From Micractinium sp. NFX-FRZ (lineage: Eukaryota > Chlorophyta > Trebouxiophyceae > Chlorellales > Chlorellaceae), in NCBI GenBank assembly GCA_029339195.1, contig JAPTJF010000046.1, forward strand, positions 1 through 64,000: a DNA stretch of 64,000 nt. Reading direction: 5' to 3'. The notes beneath the pieces were generated by a model that had not been told where the DNA came from, searched no databases, and saw nothing but the letters and a program-made list of their open reading frames with translations. The translations under genes were made by a program, and so were the position numbers. Below, one piece after another: positions 30,488 through 41,442 of the stretch (its first letter is position 1; every line of letters begins with the position of its first letter).

Positions 30488-33400
30488 GAGGCTCAGTTTG
30501 ATGGGCAGCCAGCAGCAGGGCAGCAGGCAGGGCAGCAGGCAGGCTGGGACTTCTTCGAGCTGCTGGATGCCAGGTGAGCTGCCTGCCTGTCCAGCTGGGC
30601 CCTACCAAGGTTTCTCCGAACAGTCGCCACCGCTATCACTCAGCGGGCGAATTGAAATGGACCGTGCTGCTGCCCCCACGTTGCACCTCTGCACCTGGCT
30701 GCACCGCTTGCTGAACATTGCCGCCTGCACCATGCCTGTCGCAACCTGCAGGCGGGCCGCCACGGTTGCAGCCGAGGCGTGGCAACAGCAGTACAATGAG
30801 CGCCGGCGGCAGCGCCTGGAGCTCATGTGGCCGCCGCTGGGTGAGTGCCAACAAGCGCAGCGCTTTGTCCCCTGCTGCTTCCCCACGCATATGGCCGCTT
30901 CGAGCATCATGCTGCCTGCGCTTAGCGTAGGCATCCAATGATAGTGCTTCTACACTGGCAGTGGTATGGTTGGGCACATTTCTCGCCTGTGCTGCATGTG
31001 TGTCGCCCATACTTCCGCTTGCGCCTGCCTGCCTGGCCCTGCCCGCCTGTGCAGATCCGCAGCAGACGCGGGGCCGGCTGAAGCGCCGGCGTGTGCAGCG
31101 CCGCTGGGGCATGCGGCAGGCAAGGCAGCCAGGTACTGAGCAGGCGCAGCAGCAGCAGGAGGGCAAGCCGGGGCGCAAGCGCAAGCGCTCTGCTTCGGTT
31201 GAGCAGCAGACGCAGGAGCGGCGGGAGGAGCAGAGGTTGCGGCAGGAGGAAGAAGAACCAGCGAAAGATGCCATTGCAAACGCCGCCACGGCAGCCGCTG
31301 CTGCAATCCCAGCAGGCGGAGCAGAGACAGCCGAGGCAGCGGCTGCAGCAGGGCAGGTGCCGCTACCGGTCGTGGCAGGAGTGCCTGCCGGGCTGGTGCA
31401 GCAGCTGGCGCTGCTGCCAGGCGGCCGCCCCGCATGCGGCTGCTGTGCCGCCTGCACGGGTGACGGCAGCAGGGGGTGCCGGGTGCTGGCAGCCCTCAGG
31501 CGCTGGGATGCACTGCTGCCAGGGCTGGCACTGTCTGAGCTGCAGCAGCTCAAACAGGCGCGGCAGCGGTGCGGGCGCTGCCACGCCTGCCTCGTGGTTG
31601 CACACGCTGGCGGCGGCAAAAAACGGCGGGGCGGCGAGGCGTGCATGGCGCTGTCGCGCCTGCGCCTGGGGCGCCTGCAGGCCAAGTTGCAGCAGCTGCA
31701 GCAGGAGCGGCAGCAGTGGGCGGCAGCACACGAGCAGCAGCAAGTCGCCGACGGTGGCGGAGGCAGCGGCAGCGGCAGCGACAGCGAGCGTGCTGGCGCT
31801 GCCGAGGCAGACAAGGAGCCCTCCTCTCTTTCCTCTTCTGACTCGGAAGGCAGCAACCGCTCACGCGCCTGGCTGCGCGACCATCGGCGGCAGCAGCGCC
31901 AGTGGCAGATGCCGATGCCGGCGCCCTGCGGCTGCCTGCCGCTACCCTACGTGCCAAGCGTGCCTTGGGAGCGGGTGAGGCAGCTGGCAGAGGCGTGGGG
32001 GGAGGGGCAGCCGGAGCGCTGTGGGCAGTGCAGCGGCTGCAAAGGCCCACTACAGCAGCAGCAGCAGCAGCAGCAGCAGGAGGAGGGCAATGTGCACGTC
32101 GCCGGCAGCGACTCGCGCCGCGCAGACCAGCCCAACGGCCAGCAGCAGCGCTGCCACACGGCGGCAGCCCTGGTGGCCTGGGACCGACAGCTGGGCCCAG
32201 TCACCAACGCGGCTGTGCGTGCTGTTGCAGCGCTGCCACCGGCGCAGCGTGCGCGGGCCCGCTGCGGCTCCTGCCGGCATTGCCGCCAGCAGCAGGGGCG
32301 GCAGCAGCCGTGCGCTACAGGTGCGGTGCCGCTGCAGGGTGTGCTGCGCTGTGCTTGGGAGTGGCAGCGCAGACCAAAACAACCGGACCATGTGATGGGC
32401 AGAGCTGGCCCCTTGTTATAAGTTTGTCCTGTTAACAACATGGGAGGTCTGACCTGTCCCATGCTGTGCTGTGCTGCCCACTCGCGGTGCTGCAGTCCGC
32501 AAGCTGGAAGCAGGCACCCTGCCTCAACGGTTTAATGAAGCAGTGGAAGCTGCACACGAGCAGCAGCATCAGCTGGAGGAGGAGGAGGAGGAGGAGGTGG
32601 CTGGAGGGGCTGCTGCAGTGCCCGGCAGTCCAGGCAGCAGGCGCTACGTCTGCGCTACTGGCGGCAGCGGCAGCGAGAGCAGTGGCGCTGCAAGCGGGGA
32701 GGCCGGCGGGCGCAGCAGGCGCGGGCAGAGCTCTGCTTTCACAGGCAGCCGCAGCAGGGTCACTAGCAGCAGCTTGTGGGGCAGCGGCGGTAGCAGGTGG
32801 GGCAGCAGCGACAGCAGCGATACCACCAGCAGCAATGAGGGCAGCAGCGGTGGGCCAGGCACCCGCGCCAGCAGCGGCAGCAGCAGTGGCAGCAGCAGTG
32901 AGGACGAAGCTGCCCGCTGGCTGCCCTGGGTCACTTTCTTCCTGCCTGCCGAGCAGCCACCCTGGGCATTGGCAGCAGCGGCAGCAGCGGCGGCAGCAGA
33001 GGGCAGGGAGCGCGACCATCAGACCCGGGAAGCTGCTGCGCTGCTGGAGGCAAGGCTCCTGGTGCGGCGGCGGCGCGAGCGCGAGCTGCGCCGCCGGCTG
33101 CTGGCTCTTGGCACCATCCGTGGCGGGGGCGGCACACAGAAGATGCAGAGCGAGTCGTGGGACCTGCAGGAATCCAGGGCCCGGAGGGGGCTGCTGGAGG
33201 CAGAGGCGCGCTGCTTGGCTGCGGTGAGTGGCGGGTGATCAGGGCCGCGGCCGGTGTGTGCTCAAGCATGGCTGGTGCTGACTGCCGTGTGAGCGGGCAG
33301 GCTGGCAGCGGTGGCACTACGAGGTGGCACGTGTGCTGCGTGCTGTGGTCCCGTGGCGCGCTGCTGTGCTCTGCTCCACCTTCATCTGCCCAATGCATGC

Positions 33401-35538
33401 TTCCAGCATATGCATTTGGCCTGCTGTGACCAGGTTGTTGATTACCCTGCTGTGCTGCAGGAGCTGGGGATGCCCCTCGCAATGGTCACCGAATGGCGCT
33501 GCATTGCTCGGGTGCCGCGCCAGCCGCGGCAGCTTCCGCGCAGCTGCATCAGGCTGCGGGGCGGCGGCGGCCAGGACAGCGACGAGGGGAGTGAGGGGGA
33601 GCGCGAGTGCGGGCACCGGCATAGCATGCGCAGGGGCGGCTGGCATCTCTGGCAGGTCGGTGCTGGGCCTGCTGGCGAGCCCTTTGCCAGCTACCTGCCA
33701 GACTTGTGCGGGGCCTTTGCGTGCAGACGCGTATCGCCAAGTGCTAGGGATTGTGCAGGAATGCAGAGCGGGGTAGTGCCCCTGTGCATTTGGTGGGGGG
33801 TGGCATTGCGTCTCGCTTTCACCGCAGAGCCTGCTCCTGCGCCTCCCACCGCCTCAAGTGCTCTCACGAGGGTTGCAACTCTATTGTGCGTGCAGTGCTT
33901 GGCGTGCGGCGCCTCGCGCTGGGACGGCCCCGGCTGGCAGCTGGAGCAGCGGCTGGCAGCAGCCCTGCAGGCCGGGGCAGCGCTGTGCACCTCGCTGCTG
34001 CCGACGCACGGCAGCGGGGCGGCAGCGGCCGCGGCAGCTGCAGCGGGCGCGCTGGCGAGGTTCCGCTGGGAGGCCGGGGCCGTGGCTGAGGGCAGCGTGC
34101 CACCAGATGCTGACACTGCTGGCAGCAGCGGCGGTGGCGGTGGCGGCAGCGGCAGCGGCAGCAGCAGCGGTGATGAGGAGGCGGGAGGACAGCGTGGTCA
34201 GCAGGGCGCTGCTGCTAGTGCCGCAACGGCTGCTGCAGCATCCAGCCTGCCCAGCTTTGATGCTGAGGACGAGTTCAGGAACCTTGCTGAGCTGGCAGGC
34301 GCCATGCTGGCGGAGAGCCGTGAGCCTGCTCTGCTGCCCGTGTTGCCCTGCCCCTGCTGCTTGTGCTGCGCAAGTGCCAGGGGCACGTGATTGTTGTGCT
34401 CCAGGACTGCAATGTGCCAGACGCAACAGCTTCAGCCAGCCTGGAATGCATATTGCATGCCTCTTCACTGCATATGACACTGTGCCTGGCTGGGGTTTGC
34501 TGTGCAGGGAGAGCGCTGGAGGCCGGCGTAGCTGCCGCCCAGCAGCCGGAGCAGCAGCTGACTGTAGAGCAGCGCCAGCGCTGCCGAGACATGCGGCGCA
34601 GTAATTTGGGCAGGGTGAGGCCCGCCTGCTCTGCGCTGCTCACCCCGCCTGCTTGCGTGCGATGCATGCTGCTGCCCACTTCCTGCACATCACCCGCCTG
34701 CCTGCCTACTGCCTGCCGGCCTGCCTGCCAGCTCAGCACCCCCGTGCTTCTCACCTGCAGGCTGCGGCCTCCCTGGAGCTGGCTGCGATGCGCCTTGTGG
34801 AAGAGCAAGAGGGCCTGGCAGCAGCAGCAGCGGCAGCAGCCCAGTGCCGGCGCCAGCCGCGTGCTGGGCAGCCGCCGCCGCCAGCGGAGGCTCGCCTGCT
34901 GTCGGCTGCAGCAGTGCTGCCCGTCTGGCAGCCGCCTGCGCCGTCGGCAGCAGCGTCTGCCAGCGACCCACAGCTGCACGGGCAGGTGCAGCAGGCAGCT
35001 GGGACCTCGGTTGCTGGGCTGCAGCAGCAGCAGGGTGGCCAGATGGAGGGAGAGGAGGAGCCACTCGGCTATCATGCATACCTTAAGCAAGCGCTGCAGC
35101 TGCTGGGCGTTGACGGTGAGCAACGCGTGGGGCATGCACTGCTGCGCCTGCACGTCTGCTTCCATAGCCGCTGCCCACAGTGGGCCGCTAGACAGCTGAA
35201 TGTGTGCAGGCTTGCAGCCCGTTTGTGTGTGTCTGCCACTTGCTTGCTCCTGCACAGTGACGTTCAACTTGTGCCTGCTGCCTCTCAATGTGCAGAGCTG
35301 GGCACAGCCGGCAGCTATGATGCTGGGGAGCAGAGCTACCAGAAGCGACTGTTGGAGCTCTGTGATGCCCTCTACTTCCTGCCCACCACCAGCTCTTTCA
35401 GCAGCAGTACCGCCCCTGACGGTGGCCGCGGCAGGGCTGCACTGGCATGGCTGCGGCGGGTCCTGGAGCAGGCCGAGGCTGCGCCAGCTCAGCAGCAGTC
35501 GGCGCAGTCAGCGCAGCATGCTGGCACTGAGCGGCGGC

Positions 35539-35575
<37 letters not shown>

Positions 35576-36217
35576 TTTGCTGCAGCAGGAGGACCAGGAG
35601 CACGAGCAGTGGCGGCCGGGCCAGCAGTCGCCCAATGCGGCCGCTCCAATGCAGCTGGACAGCCCCGCCCAGCAGCAGCAGCAGCAGCAGCAGCCGCGGC
35701 AGCAGCCCCCCGCTCGATACTTTGAGCCCACTGGCGCCTTTGCTTCCCTAGCAGCCTATGTGCCACCATCGGCGCAGCCGCAAGGGCAAGCGTCACCTGA
35801 GCAGCAGTTACAACAGCAGCAGCAGCAGGCTTCCGCTGAGCCGCCAGGTGCATTTGACTTGCTCCTCTCCCAGCTGTCCCCTGCCAGTCAGCAGCAGCAG
35901 CCTCCCAGCCAGCCGCCCGGCCACCCGCCCCAGCCGTCTCCACCGCAGTTTATGAGCCAGGCGGACGACAACATGATTGGCGGCGCAGGGGCAGTGGGTG
36001 AGGAGGGGGCGGGCGGGGCTCCTGGTGCCTCCCTGCCTCCCTTTGCTGCGTCGCAGCAAAAGCAGGGTGTTGCCGGGTCACCGCCTGCCTTCCTGGTAGG
36101 CACGGAGACCAGCCAGCCAGACCCGCTGCAGCAGGAGGGGCTTCTAGCTGAGCAGCAGCTGCAGAGGGAGGTGCTGGAGCTCCGGCGTCAGCAGCAGGAG
36201 CGGCGGCAGCGGCAGCG

Positions 36218-36249
<32 letters not shown>

Positions 36250-38887
36250 AAGCAGCTGCAGCTGCCGCGGCTGCTGAAGCAGCAGCGCGTGTGCCACAAC
36301 TGGGTCATGATGCGGAGCAGGGGGAGCCAGGGAGGGGGCACCGCTTGGCTGGTGCCTCTGAAGCAACGTACCACTGCGTGTGGCGCCTGCTGGGTGCGTC
36401 TTGCTAGCCGCTTGTGATGCGGCACTGCGCTGCTCGATGCGCTGTGGTGGGGTGTTTGTGTGATGTGCCGGCCTCTCCTTGCGCAGGACAGGCCAGCAGG
36501 GCGGCAGCCACTGTGGGCTGCTGTGCTGTGCTGTGCTGTGCTATGCTGTGCCTTGCGGGGCTCCAGCCGCAGTGTGTGCTACAAAGCTGTACAACCTCCC
36601 TTGTTCCGCACGCATTCCGTGCAAGCGTTGCGCTCAGTTGTCAACTCACTTGTTTGCACCTTCATCTCCGCAGGTACGGTCCTTCAATCAGCGCTGGAGA
36701 TGGAGCAGCAGCAGCCCAGCAAAAGGAAAGGGCCAAAGCAGCCGAGAAAAGCGGCCGTGCCCACTGGCAGTCGGCGTGCTTTGAAGCTGCGCCTGCCACC
36801 GCCCCTGCTCCCATTGCACACGGTGGCCGCTGTTGGCCTGCAGACAGAAGAGCAGCAGCAGCCGGGTGTGAGGCTGCAGCTGGGTGACGCCACCCTGGCG
36901 GCTGCTCCGATACTGCCAGCTGCCACAGCGGCGGCTGCGAGGGACCGTGCTGTGCCTGCAGCACCACCACCAGCAGCAGCAGCAGCAGCAGCAGAAGCCC
37001 ACACTGGCTGGGTGGCGTGGCAGCCTGCTACCTCGGAGGATGCCGCCGCCGCTGGAGCGCAGGCGCTGAAGCCGCGACCCCCGCCAGCTCCGCTGCTGCA
37101 AGCCGCCCTGCTGCGCTCCCTGCCCAGGTCTGCGATCTGCCTGCTATGCCTGCTGTGGTCGGGACCGCAACACACTCTGCCTGCTGCTCTTCATCGGTCT
37201 GCTTTGCGCATTGCTGGCTCGCACGTGTTGGCTGAGTGGCGCCCCTGCCTGGCAGCTGCCTCCTGCACTGCAATGCCAGCCCGCTCTCGCTGAACACCCA
37301 GCTTGCATTGCCTGGCCTGCCGCCCCGCGCAGGTTTGTGCCGCTGACGTCCTGCCAGCCGGGGCGCGGCCCGCCGGCGCGCCGCACGCTCCAGGCGTTGC
37401 TTCCCCCCAGCGCCCTGCCCATGGCCGGCTGCAAAACGTCACTTGCTGCAGCGCCACTGGCAGGGGCAGGTGGCAGCGACGGGGCAGGCGTCGAGCCGCC
37501 TCGGCTTCAGCAGCAGGAGCAGCAGCAGCAGCCGAAGAGGCCACGCGGTCTGTGGGCGTCAAAGGAGCGGTCAGGAGAGATTGTGGAGGAGGAGGGGGAT
37601 GTGGAGGAGCGGCGGCGCCTGGTGGCTGCCCACCCGCACCTCCTGCTGCTACTGGAGCACACGCAGCTGCAGCGCTGCGGCACCTGCGGCGTCTGCACCG
37701 GCGCCGTAGCGCCGCGCAAGCCATACAAGGGGAGGGCGCCGCCGAAGAGGAGCTACCGCACGTGCAACCAGCGGCAGCGCTGCATCGACGACCGGCAGAA
37801 GCAGCGGAGGAGGGAGGCGGTGGAGGCGGGCAGCGCGACCGTCGACGAGGCGCGGCGCACAAAGCAAAGCCGCTCGTCGCCGCTGCACGTGCCGGTGTCG
37901 AAAGGTGTGGCAGAGGCAGACGCGCTGCGTGTGGCAGCTGGTTACAAGCTGCTGTACCCCAGCTGGCGCCCCACATTCCTGACAGACGATCGGCTGGCAG
38001 CCGTGGCAGCCACGCTGCCCGCCATGGCCGCAGATGCAGCGCCGCGCCGCGCCAGCAGCGGCGGCCCCGGCGGCGACGACAACAGCAGCGAGGGCAGCGG
38101 CGATGAGCAGCCCCGGCGGCGGCTGAAGCCGAGGGGCACCCACTTCCAGCGGATGGCGGAGCAGCGGAACCAGCGGCTGCTGAGGCAGCTGCGAGGGGAG
38201 GAGGGGAGCGACGCTGAGGAGGAAGAGGAGCAGCAGCAGCAGCAGCAGCAGCGGAGGCAGGAGGAAGGGCAGCATGAAGACGGAAGGGAGGAGGAGGAGG
38301 AGGCAGAGGGCGGCAGCCAGCTGCCATTCACACAGCCGCAGCTGGCCACACAGCCGCAGCAGCAGCGGCAGCCGGCTGCCCAGGATGGGCCGTCCGGGCT
38401 GGGCACAAGTAGGCGGCATGATCGGCGGCAGCGGGCGGCAGGTGGGGCGGGGTCTGCGTTCCACCGGCTGCCGGCCCGCGCCGCCGCCGCTGTTGCCGCC
38501 CCTGCTGGCGGGCCGGCCTCGCTGCAAGCCCAGCTGGAGCAGGAGCTTCACCAGTTGCCACCTGACGTCCAGCTGGCCTTTCAAGCAGGGCTGGCAGCGG
38601 GGCTGTCGCCAACAGCAGTCGCAGCGGCCCTGCGGCGCTACCATGCCATCACAGCGTGCAGCTTTGGTGGCGCAGCTGCCGGTGCTTCGGCGGGGGGTGC
38701 GGAGCGCTCAGCCACAAAGGCGGCACGAGGCGCACGCAGCGGCAGGGCTGGGAAGCGACGCCGCCAGTCTGGTAGCGAAAGCAGCAGCGAGGGGAATGAC
38801 GGCGGAGGCAGCAGCAGCAGTGAGGAGGAGGCAGAGAGGGGCAGCCTCCAGCGCGGGCGGACGGCAAGCAAGCGGGGCCGGCGGTAG
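30488..38887 (+). CDS. Giant low-complexity protein with repeated CXXC-like cysteine knuckles
   Basis: Ten exons join in phase: 30752-30840, 31055-32320, 32496-33223, 33434-33655, 33896-34319, 34508-34614, 34761-35115, 35296-36393, 36674-37127, 37333-38887 (2,099 residues). They are preceded by an exon ending at 30573 (DFFELLDA) whose ATG I could not place. A CGxCxxC knuckle occurs five times: CGCCAAC, CGRCHAC, CGQCSGC, CGSCRHC (all exon 31055-32320) and CGTCGVC (last exon). Most are followed by a further Cys and a short helix such as RVLAALRRWD or HTAAALVAWD. The last, CGTCGVC ... KPYKGRAPP ... CNQRQRC, resembles half of the CXXC zinc finger that binds CpG DNA (as in DNMT1/MLL). Long Gln, Ser/Gly and acidic tracts and basic clusters (KPGRKRKRSA, GKRRRQSGS) suggest a nuclear chromatin protein. 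This is inference from motifs, not family assignment. Confidence 0.65.
35537..35575 (+). repeat. CAG (polyglutamine) tract
   Basis: Run of about 12 CAG codons inside the giant gene. Similar shorter tracts in the same gene lie at about 32051-32079, 35671-35692, 36223-36247 and 38229-38250. Confidence 0.9.
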
Positions 38888-39057
38888 CAGGACAACATGC
38901 AACGTCCATGTCATCTCGCCCAGGCTGCCGTGTTGCTTTGATAGCACATGCAACAACCCCAATTGATTCGTACCTTCCTGTCTCCAACCATTTTGTCCTG
39001 ACTTCAATTCCTCTGGGTGTAACCAAGTGTGCCCAGCAATGCCCCGGCGGCACTGCC

Positions 39058-39150
39058 GCTGAGCCCGCTACGCTGCGCCTGCTGCTGACCAGGCATCGTG
39101 ACCCTGGACGCGTTTTGGTGGGCCCGTGCATTTTAGCCGGTTTCAGCTGC
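39058..39150 (+). repeat. Duplicated upstream block, copy A
   Basis: Nearly identical to 47389-47482 (gctgagcccgctacgctgcg ... gtgcattttagccggtt). Both lie 90-200 bases before the start codons of the two duplicated secreted-protein genes, so the duplication included promoter sequence. Confidence 0.9.
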
Positions 39151-39250
39151 CTGCCAAGGCACATCTTTGTCAGTCTGAAAGCCACGTGCCTGCACCCTCA
39201 GCCCTGCACACCTTTCTCATCCCTCGGTCAGGCGCCAGCGCCCCAGCACC

Positions 39251-40041
39251 ATGTCCCGCCTCTCCTTCCTCCTGGTGCTCTGCCTGGCGGCCTCTGCTTA
39301 CGGCAGGGAGCCATGTGACGATGAGATGGGCGGCGACACGGTGAGTGGGGCCTTGCCGCTTTCGAATGACGCGTTGCGGTCCGCTCGCCCCCTGCCGGAC
39401 TCAATTGGGCGTGTTTGCGGACGCTGGTATTCAACTGTTTACTCCCGCCCCGCCCCCGCCCCGCAGGGCACCGGCCTGAAGCTGGTGATGCTGCCCAACC
39501 CGCGGCGGCCCACGCCGCCCACCGCCCAGTTGTGGGTCGCCCCCATTGTCTCGAGCCTGGTGCGCCAGAGCAGCTTTGTGGACCAGGCCTTCAGGAAGAA
39601 GAAGTGCCTGGCCGGCATGACGTATGTGTTCTCCAAGCTCTGCGTCCCACAGGTGGGTGGGGCGGTTTAGCGGGTGCGGCAGGTTCGGTTGGGGGTTGGT
39701 TGAAGTGCCTGCCTGTGGATTGGGCGCCGCCCCACGGCAGGTGGAGTATCTTTGGCTGGGCGCTATGTCTGCTCTGGAGCAAGCACGATGGACCCGCCTG
39801 TTTCGCTAGTTGCCTATTGCATTGCCCCGTCCTGTCCTGCCCTCCTGCCCTACCCTGGCCGTCACCCCACTCCACCTCACCCTCACCCCGCCCCTCTCCA
39901 CCGCAGACCAGCCAGCAGGGCAGCTTCCGCGTCAAGGTGAAGATGACAAGCCCCGCATGCGGCACCCTGTCTGTCAAGATGCGGGTGCAGAAGGCGGGCA
40001 GCAGCTACAGCATGGGCGACTGGGGGCGCAGCGCCAGCTAG
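39251..40041 (+). CDS. Small secreted protein, copy A of a duplicated pair
   Basis: Three exons: 39251-39340, 39467-39652, 39907-40041; 136 residues. The signal peptide MSRLSFLLVLCLAASAYG is followed by a mature part of ~118 residues with four cysteines (EPCDDEM, KKKCLAG, SKLCVPQ, SPACGTL), enough for two disulphides. It has a basic centre (FRKKKC) and a strand-rich end (GSFRVKVKMTSPACGTLSVK). Exon borders are identical to copy B at 47572, and only about three residues differ between the two proteins. No domain family is recognised. Inference: a wall or extracellular protein. TGTAA at 40219-40223 is the probable polyadenylation signal. Confidence 0.85.
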
Positions 40042-41442
40042 CCGCCTTGCGAGGCCTCCTCCTGCACTTCCACTGGACCGTGGGGAGGCGGTTTCTCCTG
40101 CAACAGATGACCCCTGCTGTACCCTATAAAAATCCTGTATTCCCCCCTGATATGATGACTTCCCCATCTATGCTTCTTTCCCCCACTTGCCGTTGAATTC
40201 CTGCCCAATGTCTTCTCGTGTAACCTGACAATGTCGAGCACACTGCCATTCTGACGTTCCTTGAAAAAGTCCGGATGACAAAGCCCGGCTGGCAGTAGTC
40301 ACACAACAACGGAACAAGAATGAGATTGCGAAACGAACAAGGCGTGTTGGGCATGCACGCGGTCGCTCCATGCTGCACCCTGCAGTTCCGGCGCCTTCCT
40401 CCTCCTCCTCCCTCTCCTCCTCCTCCTCACAGCCCCGGCTCCCCGCCCTTCGCCTCCTGGCTTACAGAGGAGGAGAGCCCTGACCCTCCTCCCCCTTCCT
40501 CCTCCTCCTCCTCCTCATCATCATCGGTCATCATCATGCAAACCTCCCTCGCTATCCTGCCGCCTACCCGCCACCGTGCCCTCGTCCCTGTCGCCCTCCT
40601 CTGGCCCAGCCGGCTCATGCGCCACCCAGCCGCTGCGGCCTGCCGACGCCGGGGCAGCCGCATACCCCCCACACCCCACACACCACCCCCTTTTGCCAAC
40701 TTCCCCTTGCACAGGGAACCTGGGTAACATCACCGTCTGACAGTGGCCCCAATGGTGAACACGGTCTGAGTGAACAGCATGATCTTGGTTTGCTTAGGCA
40801 GCAACATGTCAGCGGCATGCGTGGCAGGCTGTGTGGTGCCTGAGACCCTGCGTCGCACGCCAAGCCAAGCGCACGCCGCTCGATCGTGTAGTGGGCATGG
40901 CGGATTCTGGCCCAAGTTGGCGGAGGAAGGTGCGGCGACAGGTGCGAGGGACGGCATACAACATACGGCATACAACATGTTGTATGCCCAACTCCACGGG
41001 CAACCAAGGCCAGGGGTGAGGATTGAGACACAGTGGTGGGTGGTTGCGGCACTTATGGCGGATCCGGTGTGCACAGAAGCTGGGCAGGCACCAACGGCAC
41101 GGCCGGAGCCAGCTGCGCTGCTACTTGCCTTTTATCGCCACTGTTCCGTTCTTGTTCCATCAAACACTAGTAGAAGTGGCGCCGCCGCAGATCGAGGTAG
41201 AAAGAAACGACCAGCGCGCGCTTGCTTCGAGGCGCGCGCCCCAGAGCGCGGATATTTCTGTCTTCCGTTGCCCACCTCCTGTCTCCGTTGCGCAAACCAG
41301 CCGCCAGCCCTCCGCAAGCCACTCAAGGCCTCGGCCTCCGGCCTCTGCCGTGCCTCGCCCTTCCCGAGGTAGTGCGCCCAGGCACCTGAGCTGCGCTCCC
41401 CCCCTCGCAGCAGCTAGCAGCTCACACAGTGTGCACTCCAAC
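40042..41442. other. Intergenic region with CCT microsatellite and a palindrome
   Basis: No supported gene. Contains a CCT/CTC microsatellite (about 40397-40520, plus-strand pyrimidine) and the perfect 22-base palindrome listed separately. The right part is the 5' flank of the dehydrogenase gene; an ATG upstream of 41443 was not found in frame. Confidence 0.5.
40967..40988. repeat. Perfect 22-base palindrome
   Basis: The arm GGCATACAACA is followed directly by its reverse complement. A second copy of most of one arm (ggcatacaacata) lies just upstream at 40953-40965. It is in the 5' flank of the dehydrogenase gene and could form a hairpin or be a dimeric protein site. Confidence 0.9.

Noticed and set aside
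35537..35575. CAG tract as a possible assembly or mobile-element artefact
   Set aside because: It lies in frame within an exon whose phases agree on both sides, and several similar Gln tracts occur in the same protein.
37191..38327. 378-codon minus-strand open frame
   Set aside because: Antisense shadow of the last exons of the giant gene; Arg/Pro/Ser-rich composition typical of reversed GC-rich coding sequence.
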